64,000 nt of DNA, taken from contig NZ_RSEB01000004.1 in assembly GCF_003933745.1 (NCBI RefSeq), positions 372,001 through 436,000 of the forward strand, written 5' to 3'. Positions 11,213 to 19,171 of this stretch are shown piece by piece. This DNA is from Glycomyces terrestris. GTDB lineage: Bacteria; Actinomycetota; Actinomycetes; Mycobacteriales; Micromonosporaceae. The first letter of the stretch is position 1. Each line of letters begins with the position of its first letter. Under the pieces are notes generated by a model that saw nothing but the letters and a program-made list of their open reading frames with translations, did no database searches and was not told the origin of the DNA. Both the position numbers and the translations under genes were made by a program.

Positions 11213-11773
11213 TCAGGACACCCCGCGCCGGCGACCGGGCACACCCGTCGTGTGGCGCTCCTCCAACCGCTCCGGCCCGTGCAGCTGCGTCGGCGCCTTC
11301 ACCGGCGCCTCCCCCGGCAGCGTCGCCAACCGCCCCATCACCTCGGTCACCGTCGACCGCACCGCGATCCCGAACACCCCCTGGCCGCCGCGCAGCAGGT
11401 CGATCACCTCGCCGGCCGACCGGCACTCGTACACCGTCGACCCGTCCGACATCAGCGTGATCTCCGCCAGGTCCTTCACGCCCCGCGACCGCAGCGCCTC
11501 CACCGCCTTGCGGATGTTCTGCAAAGACACCCCCGCGTCCAGCAGCCGCTTGATCACCTTCAGCACGATGATGTCCCGGAACGAGTACAACCGGTTCGAC
11601 CCCGACCCCGACGCCGGCCGGATGCTCGGCTCCACCAGCCCCGTCCGCGCCCAGTAGTCCAGCTGCCGGTACGTGATCCCCACGACCCGGCACGCCGCCG
11701 TCCCGCGCCACCCGCGGATCTGACTGGGAGGGACCGCAGGGCGTCCCGACGAAGGTTCACTGTGGGCGTCCAT
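11213..11773 (-). CDS. MerR-family regulator of the Rv1830 type
   Basis: A 186-residue protein with a MerR helix-turn-helix at about residues 25-95 ([19 protein letters not shown], then [19 protein letters not shown]). It continues with [20 protein letters not shown] and [13 protein letters not shown]. This long block matches the mycobacterial Rv1830 regulator, which occupies the same position after the bifunctional nuclease. The start at 11773 has GGAGG 7 bases upstream. It sits just upstream of the gcvP riboswitch. It is not the FtsR (Rv1828/Cg1631) paralogue, which has a different N-terminus. Confidence 0.9.
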   Translation of the reverse strand: MDAHSEPSSGRPAVPPSQIRGWRGTAACRVVGITYRQLDYWARTGLVEPSIRPASGSGSNRLYSFRDIIVLKVIKRLLDAGVSLQNIRKAVEALRSRGVKDLAEITLMSDGSTVYECRSAGEVIDLLRGGQGVFGIAVRSTVTEVMGRLATLPGEAPVKAPTQLHGPERLEERHTTGVPGRRRGVS

Positions 11774-11932
11774 CGCACATCCTCCGAGCGCAGCCGGTGT
11801 TCTCCGAGGGTGAGCGTAACGCCGCGACCCTCCACCATGGGCTGAACGAGAGAAAAGCTCGGCCGCCCGCGGGCCCCGCACGCTTGCGAAACACCCGGCC
11901 GCAGGGACCGCACCGGCCCCCGGACGAGACCC

Positions 11933-12403
11933 TCAGCGGTTCTCCTCGAAGTCCTCGGGCGTGACCTCCTCGAGGAACTCCCGGAACTTCTCCACCTCGT
12001 CCTCCTGCGTGTCCGGCAGGACCACCCCGGCCTCGTCCAGGACCTCGTCGGCGCACCAGATCGGCGCCTCCGTCCGCAGCGCGATCGCGATCGCGTCCGA
12101 CGACCGCGACGACACCCGCGTCCGCCCGTCCAGCACCAGCTCCGCGAAGTAGATCGTGTCCCGCAGCTCCGTGATCTCCACGGCCGTCAGCGTCACGTCC
12201 AGCGCGTCCAGCACGTCCCGGATCAGATCGTGCGTCAGCGGACGCGACAACTGCACGTCCTGCTGCTGATAGGCGATCGCGGCCGCCTCCACCGTCCCGA
12301 TCCAGATCGGCAGGTAGCGATTCCCGTCGACCTCCTTGAGGAGCACCACCGGCTGGTTGCTCGGCAGTTCCACGCGGACCCCGACTACGGTCATCATCCG
12401 CAC
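11933..12403 (-). CDS. Bifunctional nuclease family protein (DUF151)
   Basis: A 156-residue member of the family named from a plant bifunctional nuclease; the Rv1829-type gene of mycobacteria is the syntenic match. The conserved N-terminal block VGVRVELPSNQPVVLL is followed by GNRYLPIWIGTVEAAAIA, and then by RPLTHDLIRDVLDALD and SSRSSDAIAIALR. The C-terminus is acidic. The start GTG 12403 was chosen because GGAGG lies 8 bases upstream; ATG 12397 or 12394 are alternatives. The biological role in actinobacteria is not established. A terminator separates it from garA. Confidence 0.88.
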   Translation of the reverse strand: MRMMTVVGVRVELPSNQPVVLLKEVDGNRYLPIWIGTVEAAAIAYQQQDVQLSRPLTHDLIRDVLDALDVTLTAVEITELRDTIYFAELVLDGRTRVSSRSSDAIAIALRTEAPIWCADEVLDEAGVVLPDTQEDEVEKFREFLEEVTPEDFEENR

Positions 12404-12437
12404 CGGTAACGCCTCCAACGGATCGCCGTCTAATGAA

Positions 12438-12470
12438 AGGACCCGCCAGGGACTGGCCCGGGCGGGTCCT
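12438..12470 (-). terminator. Rho-independent-type terminator after garA
   Basis: AGGACCCGCC (12438-12447) and GGCGGGTCCT (12461-12470) form a perfect 10-bp stem. On the minus strand the stem is followed by TTTCATTA, so it would end the gcvH-garA transcript before the nuclease gene. Confidence 0.75.
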
Positions 12471-12531
12471 GAGACTCTCAGCCTACTGCGCCGACGACGC
12501 GCGCGCTGCGCGCGCCGGGGGACGGCACCGG

Positions 12532-12966
12532 TCAGGCGGCCGGCTTGGGACCGGAGATGAACACCAAGCGGAACTTGCCGATCTGCACCTCGTCGCCATT
12601 GCCCAGGCCCGCGGTCTCCACGCGCTCCCGGTTGACGTAGGTGCCGTTCAGGCTCCCCACGTCGCGGACGGTGAAACCGGACGCGTCGCGGTGGAACTCG
12701 GCGTGGCGCCGCGAGACCGTCACGTCGTCGAGGAAGATGTCGGAATCAGGGTGGCGGCCGGAGGTCGTCACCTCGGTGTTGAGCAGGAAGCGCGCACCGG
12801 CGTTCGGCCCGCGGCGGACCACCAGCAACGCGGTGCCCGCCGGCAGGGAGTCCGCCAACCGGGCGGAGTTGAGCTCCGCGTCGACCTCGCCGCCCTCCTG
12901 GAGGGCGGACAGGTTCATCGTGGCCGTCACATCCGGCGGAGGGAACTCGTCATTCGAACGCGTCAT
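12532..12966 (-). CDS. garA: FHA-domain protein, GarA/OdhI family
   Basis: A 144-residue forkhead-associated protein of the family that inhibits 2-oxoglutarate dehydrogenase and regulates glutamate metabolism when unphosphorylated. FHA signatures are GRHPDSDIFL (70-79), SRRH (85-88) and SLNGTYVN (105-112). The N-terminal tail has DVTATMNLS with Thr14 and Thr16, in the position of the kinase-targeted ETTSVF threonines of mycobacterial GarA, though the motif is not identical. The start at 12966 follows gcvH by 34 bp, so the two are probably cotranscribed. A terminator follows. Confidence 0.9.
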   Translation of the reverse strand: MTRSNDEFPPPDVTATMNLSALQEGGEVDAELNSARLADSLPAGTALLVVRRGPNAGARFLLNTEVTTSGRHPDSDIFLDDVTVSRRHAEFHRDASGFTVRDVGSLNGTYVNRERVETAGLGNGDEVQIGKFRLVFISGPKPAA

Positions 12967-13000
12967 GGATTGCCACCTTCTACAAGTCTGGACCCTCTGG

Positions 13001-13378
13001 TCACTCCGTAAGCTTCGCATACGCTCCGGCGTCGAGCAAAGCACTGAGCGAGCCGGAATCCTCGACTTCGATGTCGAACATCCAGCCCGCCGCATAGGGG
13101 TCGCTGTTCACCAATTCCGGGGATTCCGACAATTCGTCATTGCACGCTAGAATCCTACCGGTCAACGGAGCGTACACGTCGGAGACGCTCTTGGTCGACT
13201 CGACTTCGCCGACCACGTCACCGGCCCGAACCTCGGCGCCCGCCTCCGGAAGTTGGACGTATACGACGTCGCCCAGCGCGTTCTGCGCGAACTCGGTGAT
13301 GCCGATGCGGACGACGTTCCCGTCCCGCTGCTCGACCCACTCGTGCTCCGCCGTGTAGCGCAGTTCTTCCGGAATCAC
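13001..13378 (-). CDS. gcvH: Glycine cleavage system H protein
   Basis: The lipoyl carrier of the glycine cleavage system: 125 residues, the normal family length. The lipoylation site is K63 in GEVESTKSVSDVYAP, and RYTAEHEWVE near the N-terminus is typical. The start is GTG 13378 with GGGAG upstream. garA follows at 34 bp, and gcvP is further downstream under its own riboswitch leader. Confidence 0.95.
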   Translation of the reverse strand: MIPEELRYTAEHEWVEQRDGNVVRIGITEFAQNALGDVVYVQLPEAGAEVRAGDVVGEVESTKSVSDVYAPLTGRILACNDELSESPELVNSDPYAAGWMFDIEVEDSGSLSALLDAGAYAKLTE

Positions 13379-13521
13379 CTGGTGCTCCCCTCTGAGGACC
13401 CCGCCGGGAGGCGGGTCGGACGACCATGACCGTATCGCCCGGCCGATCGGCCGCTGCATGGGGTCGGGGGCCGCGTGATCGAGCGCCGCCCGCGGCTGCG
13501 GTCGTGGGACCGCGGCACGGC

Positions 13522-14133
13522 TCAGGCGGCGATCTCGGTGCGCGGGCGGCCGGCCTTGAGGAGCCCGGCGGCCTGGCGCAGGTACACGATCGCGGCGAGC
13601 CAGTACAGGCCCAGGCCCCACCATGCGAGGGCCCACCCGAAGGGCTTGGCCCAGAAGTCGGCCTCGGGGACCAGGCCCGCGATGACGAGGACCGGGAACG
13701 AGCAGAACACGACCGCCGTGGCGGCCTTGCCGAGGAAGTGCACCTGGGGCGGGGCGTGGCCGTGCCAGCGCAGCACGATGACCATGGCGACCATGACGGC
13801 CTCGCGGGCGAGCGCGGCGAGCGTGAACAGCCACGGCAGCAGGCCCGTGTAGGTGAGCGCCAGGAGCGCGGTGAGGATGTAGAGGCGGTCCACGAAGGGG
13901 TCGAGGAGCCGGCCGAGCCTGGAGACCTGGTTCAGGTGGCGGGCCAGCTGCCCGTCGACCCAGTCGGTGCCGCTGCCGACGGCGAGGACCACGGCGGCCT
14001 GCCAGTAGTACTGCGTCGCCAGGAGCAGGTAGCAGAACAGCGGGATGCCGAGTAGGCGCACGGCGGTGACCAGGTTGGGCCAGGTCCACACCCCCCAGCC
14101 GGCGGGCGGCGCTGTGACTGCTGGTTTGCTCAA
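13522..14133 (-). CDS. CDP-alcohol phosphatidyltransferase (PgsA2-like)
   Basis: A 203-residue integral membrane enzyme with the complete family motif D57-x2-D60-G61-x2-A64-R65-x8-G74-x3-D78-x3-D82, which binds metal and CDP in the first cytoplasmic loop. About six hydrophobic helices are visible. It is syntenic with mycobacterial pgsA2 (Rv1822), which sits upstream of the gcvH-garA genes. It makes a phospholipid head-group transfer, possibly phosphatidylglycerophosphate or cardiolipin; the substrate cannot be read from sequence. A 143-bp gap separates it from gcvH. Confidence 0.87.
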   Translation of the reverse strand: MSKPAVTAPPAGWGVWTWPNLVTAVRLLGIPLFCYLLLATQYYWQAAVVLAVGSGTDWVDGQLARHLNQVSRLGRLLDPFVDRLYILTALLALTYTGLLPWLFTLAALAREAVMVAMVIVLRWHGHAPPQVHFLGKAATAVVFCSFPVLVIAGLVPEADFWAKPFGWALAWWGLGLYWLAAIVYLRQAAGLLKAGRPRTEIAA

Positions 14134-14426
14134 GGCGGTCCTCTCGGCGGCGCCGGCCGCGTCGCGGCCCGGTGCCCTGGGTCGGTCTCCTCTCGCTCGC
14201 CGGCGGACGAGCGGTGTGTGGTCGTTTCGATTCGCTTCGGTGGGTGTACCGCGATTCTAACCGCAGGGGCCGACAGGCGTACCGCGGAAATTCGAGGCGC
14301 CCTTTTGACGGTTGACGGGCGCAGCCCGGCGATATTCGTTGCCGAGCCTGCGAACTGCCTGTCCTCAGAGGAGGCGGAACGCCTCGATGTCGATATATCT
14401 CTTATTGAAAACGTGATGGGAAACAA
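14134..14426. other. Low-GC intergenic stretch; no gene assigned
   Basis: This 293-bp gap is visibly richer in A and T than its surroundings (for example GATATATCTCTTATTGAAAACGT split over 14390-14414). On the minus strand a TAGAAT box near 14256-14261 could be the -10 of the phosphatidyltransferase promoter, with no good -35. A plus-strand frame (14218-14484, GTG start) reads 66 plausible residues before entering a terminator, but its codon third positions are about half A/T, unlike every real gene here. I treat it as noncoding or a decayed import. Confidence 0.4.
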
Positions 14427-14456
14427 CCCGGGCCGGCCTGCTGGGGCCGGCCCGGG
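14427..14456 (-). terminator. Strong hairpin after the membrane-protein gene
   Basis: CCCGGGCCGGCC (14427-14438) and GGCCGGCCCGGG (14445-14456) form a perfect 12-bp stem with a 6-base loop, 24 bp beyond the stop at 14481. On the minus strand GTTGTTT follows. Confidence 0.75.
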
Positions 14457-14480
14457 TCGGGTGTCGGGGTGCGCCCGGGG

Positions 14481-15098
14481 CTAGGCCGGGGGCGCACCGG
14501 GGATGAACTTCTCGGGCTCCTCCTTGCGGAAGTACGCGTTCGCCGACGGGACGGCCAGGAGGACGATGACGAGCAGGGAGCCGAGGGTCGCGAGGGCGAC
14601 CAGGCCGTAGTCGACGACCGCCGTCCACGACGGGTAGGCGCCGTACACGGCGTCGAACAGGGCCTGGACGTCCAGGCCCTCGCCCTCGCCGGTCGCCTCC
14701 AGGCCCGCCTCCAGCGAGGCGGCGGCGAAGAACAGCGTGAACGCGATGAGGCCGCCGCAGATGAGCACCAGCGGCTGCACGATCCAGGTGAGGATGCGCC
14801 CGACGCGGTTGCCCGCGGCGTTGAGGACGGCCAGCACGATGAGGAGCACCGCGAAGGCGATCGGGACGAACGCGGTGGCGCCGCCGGACTCGAAGGTGGT
14901 GCCCTCGGGCAGGTCGGCGGTGCTGAAGCCCTGCGCCTCGAGCTCGGCCTCGGCGGCCGCCTGCGCGTCGGGCCCGTAGATGAAGCCGATGATCGTCTGG
15001 GCGACGAAGAAGACGGCCAGGAGGATCTGGAGCCACACGGCGAAGCTGACCGACCCGGGTCGGGTCTTGCCGGTGGGCTGGGGCGGGGTCTGGGACAT
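14481..15098 (-). CDS. Membrane protein of unknown function, four predicted helices
   Basis: A 205-residue protein with four hydrophobic segments: about residues 20-42, 75-98, 104-127 and 160-185. It has a Pro-rich N-terminus, an acidic extracytoplasmic-looking loop (AAAEAELEAQGFST) and a short charged tail (FRKEEPEKFIPG). No family is recognised. The start at 15098 was chosen because GGAGG lies 5 bases upstream; the earlier in-frame ATG has none. It stands alone between a terminator and the DUF624 gene, with 154 bp between the two. Confidence 0.75.
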   Translation of the reverse strand: MSQTPPQPTGKTRPGSVSFAVWLQILLAVFFVAQTIIGFIYGPDAQAAAEAELEAQGFSTADLPEGTTFESGGATAFVPIAFAVLLIVLAVLNAAGNRVGRILTWIVQPLVLICGGLIAFTLFFAAASLEAGLEATGEGEGLDVQALFDAVYGAYPSWTAVVDYGLVALATLGSLLVIVLLAVPSANAYFRKEEPEKFIPGAPPA

Positions 15099-15252
15099 GT
15101 TGCCTCCGTGCGGGTTCACGGTGACGGCCGTGAGGGCCGGACCACTGGGGGTGGTTCGCCCCCCACGCTAGCAAGCATCGACGCCCGTCGCTGGAAGGAA
15201 TCCCGATCCTTCTCCCGCAGGACGCCCCGCGGCCCCGCCTCGCCCGTGAGGA

Positions 15253-15858
15253 CTACTCCCCCGCGTCCGCCTCCCTGTCGAGCCGCCGCCGGCGCACCGC
15301 CACCGCCGCGCCCACCAGGCACCCGGCCATTGGCACCGCCAGGAGCCACAGGGCCCACGCGGCCGCCGCGAGGACGGCGACGCCGCCCAGGAGGAGGCCC
15401 GTGCCGCCCGCGTCGGTCCTGGTGTGCTCCACGGCGGCCGCGGACAGGTCCCGCCAGCGCGAGCCGGGCTCCCAGTCGGCCGCCGCCCGCAGCAGCACGG
15501 TGAGCGCCAGGTCGGCGACGGCGAACGTCGCCAGGGCGAACCCGGCCCGGCCCGGCACGCCCTCCTGGGCGAGCACGGCGAGGTTGAGGAGCAGCAGCAG
15601 TGCCGCGCCGGTCGTCGCCAGGCCGGCCGGCCGGCCGCCGCGCCAGGCCGCCCGGAAGTCGGCCCAGAACACGCCCCACGAGGCCGGCTCGCCCGCGGTG
15701 TAGGCGCGCAGGTGCCGGGAGGCGGCCGCCAGCGCGGCCGGGACGGTCACCACCGGGAGCGCCGCGAGGGCGAACCAGGCGCCGGTCAGCAGGCATTCGG
15801 CGAAGAGCGCGAAGCCCTCGCCGAACGCCTGCCGCCGGGCTCTCGCCGCGGTCGCCAC
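15253..15858 (-). CDS. YesL-type (DUF624) membrane protein of the sugar transporter operon
   Basis: A 201-residue protein with an N-terminal GEGFALFAECLLTGAWFALAALP segment and five or so hydrophobic helices. This pattern and the position after CUT1 permease genes match the DUF624/YesL family, which is repeatedly found in sugar ABC operons and has no defined reaction. The start is GTG 15858, which overlaps the stop of the upstream permease (TAGTG). It is the last gene of the rhamnose operon. Confidence 0.7.
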   Translation of the reverse strand: MATAARARRQAFGEGFALFAECLLTGAWFALAALPVVTVPAALAAASRHLRAYTAGEPASWGVFWADFRAAWRGGRPAGLATTGAALLLLLNLAVLAQEGVPGRAGFALATFAVADLALTVLLRAAADWEPGSRWRDLSAAAVEHTRTDAGGTGLLLGGVAVLAAAAWALWLLAVPMAGCLVGAAVAVRRRRLDREADAGE

Positions 15859-16745
15859 TATCCCTTGACCCCGGAGGTGGCGATGCCCTTGATGAGGAAC
15901 TTCTGGAAGACCAGGAAGAACAGCACCACGGGCACGAGCGAGAGCAGGGTCATGGCCATCATGCCGCCGTAGTTGGAGACGGCCTCGGTGTTGTTGTAGG
16001 ACTGGAGGAGCCGCGGCAGCGGGAACTTCTCGATCTCGTGCAGGTAGATCAGCGGGCCCATGAAGTCGTTCCAGGACCAGATGAACGTGAAGATCGAGGA
16101 GGTCACGATCGCCGGGCGCAGGAGCGGCAGGATGATCGAGAAGAAGATCCGGACGTGCCCGGCGCCGTCGATGGTCGCGGCCTGGTCGAGTTCGCGCGGG
16201 ATGCCGCGCAGGAACTGGACGTACATGAACACGAAGAACGCGTCCAGGCCGAGGAACTTCCCGATGACGAGCGGGAAGATCGTGTTGACCACGTCCATCT
16301 CGGAGAAGATCAGGTACTGCGGGATGAGCATGACCTGGCCCGGGAGCAGGAGCGTGGCGATGACGACCGCGAACATGGCCTTGCGGCCGGGGAACTCCAG
16401 GCGCCCGAGCGCGTACGCGGTGATCGAGCAGGAGGCGACGATGCCGACCACGGAGAGCGCCGCGATCACGAAGGAGTTCCAGAAGAACCGCCACAGCGGG
16501 ACCCCGGCCATGCCGTCGAAGGCGCTCGCGAAGTTCTCCCACGTGATCGAGGTGGGGATCGGCGAGAGGTTGGTGAGGATGTCGCTGTTCTCCTTGACCG
16601 AGGCGGTCAGGACCCAGAAGGCCGGGTAGAGGACGACGACGAGGACGGCCAGGAGCGCGAGGTGCCAGGCGACGGACTTGGCGCGTTCGGCGCCGGTGCG
16701 CCGGCGGCGGGCGACGACGCGCGGGGCGTCGGTTGCGGCGGTCAT
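15858..16745 (-). CDS. Carbohydrate ABC transporter permease, MalG type
   Basis: A 295-residue inner-membrane permease of the CUT1 family with six helices. The EAA loop that docks the ATPase reads ELDQAATIDGAGHVRIFFSIILPLLRP, near residue 200. Its ATG overlaps the stop of the MalF-type gene (ATGA), and the DUF624 gene overlaps its own stop. It works with the upstream MalF-type permease and binding lipoprotein to import a sugar, probably rhamnose or a rhamnose-containing oligosaccharide judging from the operon. Confidence 0.92.
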   Translation of the reverse strand: MTAATDAPRVVARRRRTGAERAKSVAWHLALLAVLVVVLYPAFWVLTASVKENSDILTNLSPIPTSITWENFASAFDGMAGVPLWRFFWNSFVIAALSVVGIVASCSITAYALGRLEFPGRKAMFAVVIATLLLPGQVMLIPQYLIFSEMDVVNTIFPLVIGKFLGLDAFFVFMYVQFLRGIPRELDQAATIDGAGHVRIFFSIILPLLRPAIVTSSIFTFIWSWNDFMGPLIYLHEIEKFPLPRLLQSYNNTEAVSNYGGMMAMTLLSLVPVVLFFLVFQKFLIKGIATSGVKG

Positions 16746-17734
16746 CGGTTGTCCTCCCCGGCGTAGTAGACGAGGTTCTTGGCGGCGCGGAACATGATGA
16801 GCGTGACCACGCCGACGGCGAGCACGAGCATCCAGGCCCACGCGGAGGCGTAGCCCATGCGCAGGTCCACGAACGCGAGCGCGTAGATGCGGACGGTGTA
16901 GAAGAGCGTGGACCAGGCGGGGCCGCCGGCGGTGCCGCCGATGATGAAGGCGGGGCCGAACAGCTGGAAGGCGTGGACGGTCTCCATGAGCACGTTGAAG
17001 AAGATGACCGGGGAGAGCATGGGGATCGTGATGTGCACGAACCGGTGCCACCTGCCGGCGCCGTCGACCTCGGCGGCCTCGTAGAGCTCGCCGGGGACCT
17101 GGAGGAGCCCGGCCATGAAGATGACCATGGGCGCGCCGAAGGTCCAGACGCTGAGGAGGACGAGCATGAGGATGGAGACGTCGGGGTTGCCGATGAACCC
17201 GCCGCCCTCCCAGCCGAACCAGGACATGAACTGGTCCTGGGGGCCGCCCTTGGCGAACAGGGCCTTCCAGACGATGGCGATGCCGACGCTCATGGCGATG
17301 AGGGAGGGCATGTAGAACGCGGCCCGGTAGAAGCCGATGCCGCGGCGCTTCTGGGTGAGGAGCATGGCGACGGCGAGGGAGGCGACGAGCTTGAAGGGGA
17401 CGGCGAGGAGCACGTACACGAGCGTGACCTTGACGGCGCGCCCGAACATGGGGTCCGCGAACATCGCCGTGTAGTTGTCGAAGCCGATGAAGTCGCCGCC
17501 GAGGATCAGGTGGTAGTCGGTGAACGAGAGCCACAGCGACCACAGCATGGGCCCCACGGTGAAGACCAGGGAGCCGATGATCCAGGGGATCATGAAGGTG
17601 TAGCCGGTGAGCAGCTCGCCGCGGCGCGAGACCGGGCGGCGCTTGGCCGTCCCGCGCTTGCGCTGGTCCTTCGCGGCGGTGGCTCCGGCCTCGTCTGCCG
17701 CGGGCGGTGCGGCGGTGGAGGGTGAAGCTGACAC
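16742..17734 (-). CDS. Carbohydrate ABC transporter permease, MalF type
   Basis: A 330-residue CUT1 permease with a long cytoplasmic basic N-terminus (AKDQRKRGTAKRRPVSRRGE) and six helices. The EAA loop reads ELYEAAEVDGAGRWHRFVHITIP, split about residues 215-240. It lies 90 bp downstream of the binding-protein gene and overlaps the MalG-type gene by 4 bases. No ATP-binding gene is present in the operon, which is usual for actinobacterial CUT1 systems that share one MsiK-type ATPase. Confidence 0.92.
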   Translation of the reverse strand: MSASPSTAAPPAADEAGATAAKDQRKRGTAKRRPVSRRGELLTGYTFMIPWIIGSLVFTVGPMLWSLWLSFTDYHLILGGDFIGFDNYTAMFADPMFGRAVKVTLVYVLLAVPFKLVASLAVAMLLTQKRRGIGFYRAAFYMPSLIAMSVGIAIVWKALFAKGGPQDQFMSWFGWEGGGFIGNPDVSILMLVLLSVWTFGAPMVIFMAGLLQVPGELYEAAEVDGAGRWHRFVHITIPMLSPVIFFNVLMETVHAFQLFGPAFIIGGTAGGPAWSTLFYTVRIYALAFVDLRMGYASAWAWMLVLAVGVVTLIMFRAAKNLVYYAGEDNR

Positions 17735-17824
17735 GGTTGGGTTCCTTATCGGCGTGGGATTCGGGCCGCGGGGGCGGATCTCGTCCGGTGCGGACGGCCG
17801 GGCCGCCCCGCGGCCCGCTGGTCG

Positions 17825-19117
17825 TTACTGCTCGGCGGCCAGGAGGGTCTCGGCCTCGGTGAAGAACAGCTCGGCGGCCTCGGCGGGGGTCATCTCGCCG
17901 TACTGCACCTGCTGGTAGATCTCGCCGAACTTGACCTCGACGGCGCCGGTGGCGGCGGGCGGCGCGGGCGGCGGGGTGGTCAGGTACTGGGAGACGCTCG
18001 CCTCGTAGTCGAGGACGGCCTGGGTGGGCGCGTCGATCTCGACGTTCTCCAGGCCGGTGTTGGTGGCCGGGACGCCGCGGTTGGTGCCGAGGATCTTGAT
18101 GGCCTCGGCGTCGCCGAGGAGGAAGTCGACGAGCTTCGCGGCGGCCTCGGCCTGCTCGGTGGCGCCGGAGATGACCAGCTGCATCGAGGGCTTGAGGTAG
18201 AGGCCGAGGTTGGCCGGGTCCAGGCTCGGCGGCGCGGCCAGGGCGAGGGTGCCGCCGTTGGCCTCGACGGTGGGCGAGTAGCCGGGCATGAAGTTGTCCC
18301 AGCCGATCTCGGAGGCGAGGAGGTCCTGGACGAGGCCGCCCTCGACCCATTCGATGGTGGTCTCGACGGGGGGCACCATGCCGGCCGTGTACAGGTCGGC
18401 GCTGGTGGTCCACCATTCGGCGAGCTTGGCCTGGTCGAAGGCGAGGGCCTTGCCGTCCTCGGTGTAGAACGAGCCGCCCTGCTGGCGCAGCCACAGCTCC
18501 ATGAAGTGGTACTGGCCGGCCCAGTCGCCGCCGCCCCACTTGCCCTCGCCGAGGGCGGGGGTGAGGGTGGAGATGGCCGACTTGTAGTCGTCCCAGCTGT
18601 AGCCGGGGGCGGGGGCGGGGACGCCGTGGGCCTCGAACCAGTCGGCGCGGTAGATGAGGCCGAGCGTGTTGCCGGCGATGGGGACGGCGACGAGCTGGCC
18701 GTCGAGCTTGGCGGTGTCGAGGAAGCCCTCGCGGAAGTCGTCGGTCTTGACGACGCCTTCGAGGGGCAGCAGGAGGCCGCCGGAGCCGAACTGGCGCAGG
18801 CGCGAGTAGTCCATCTGGAAGACGTCGGGCAGGTCGCGCGAGGCCATGCGGCCGGTCATGCCCTCCCAGTAGGTCGGGAAGTCCGCGAAGTTCGTCTGGA
18901 CCTTGATGCCCTCGTTGCGCTGCTGGAAGAGGTCGACGGCCTGCTGGGTGATCTCGGCGCGGGACTCGTCGCCCCACCACTCGAAGCTGATCTCGATCGG
19001 GTCGTCGGCGGTGCCGGCGGGCCCGTCGTCGCCGCACGCCGCGGCGGCGAGCACGGCGGCCGCGGAGGCGCCGGTGAGGAGGGATCGGCGCCGGAGGCGG
19101 TAAGGGTGGCTGATCAT
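17825..19117 (-). CDS. Extracellular solute-binding lipoprotein (family 1)
   Basis: A 430-residue lipoprotein. The signal peptide has RLRRRSLLTGASAAA, a Tat-like twin-arginine pattern, and ends in the lipobox LAAAAC with Cys28 as the lipid anchor. The mature part follows the sugar-binding fold of CUT1 systems (EISFEWWGDESRAEITQQ, then DVFQMDYSRLRQFG). It follows rhaB by about 54 bp and precedes the permeases, so it should bind the sugar that the operon degrades. Ligand identity is inferred from context. Confidence 0.92.
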   Translation of the reverse strand: MISHPYRLRRRSLLTGASAAAVLAAAACGDDGPAGTADDPIEISFEWWGDESRAEITQQAVDLFQQRNEGIKVQTNFADFPTYWEGMTGRMASRDLPDVFQMDYSRLRQFGSGGLLLPLEGVVKTDDFREGFLDTAKLDGQLVAVPIAGNTLGLIYRADWFEAHGVPAPAPGYSWDDYKSAISTLTPALGEGKWGGGDWAGQYHFMELWLRQQGGSFYTEDGKALAFDQAKLAEWWTTSADLYTAGMVPPVETTIEWVEGGLVQDLLASEIGWDNFMPGYSPTVEANGGTLALAAPPSLDPANLGLYLKPSMQLVISGATEQAEAAAKLVDFLLGDAEAIKILGTNRGVPATNTGLENVEIDAPTQAVLDYEASVSQYLTTPPPAPPAATGAVEVKFGEIYQQVQYGEMTPAEAAELFFTEAETLLAAEQ

Positions 19118-19171
19118 CGTTGACTGCTCCTTCTTCTTTGAGGGGTCCCGCGGGGGCGGGCCGTTCAGGAT

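Noticed and set aside
12490-12522. GCGCGC-rich inverted repeat near the garA stop
   Set aside because: It is alternating GC of low complexity. The adjacent 12438-12470 stem with a T-rich tail is the better terminator.
14218-14484. Possible 88-residue gene
   Set aside because: Third-position GC is near one half, no ribosome site precedes it, and it reads through a perfect 12-bp terminator stem. It is kept only as part of the low-GC stretch.
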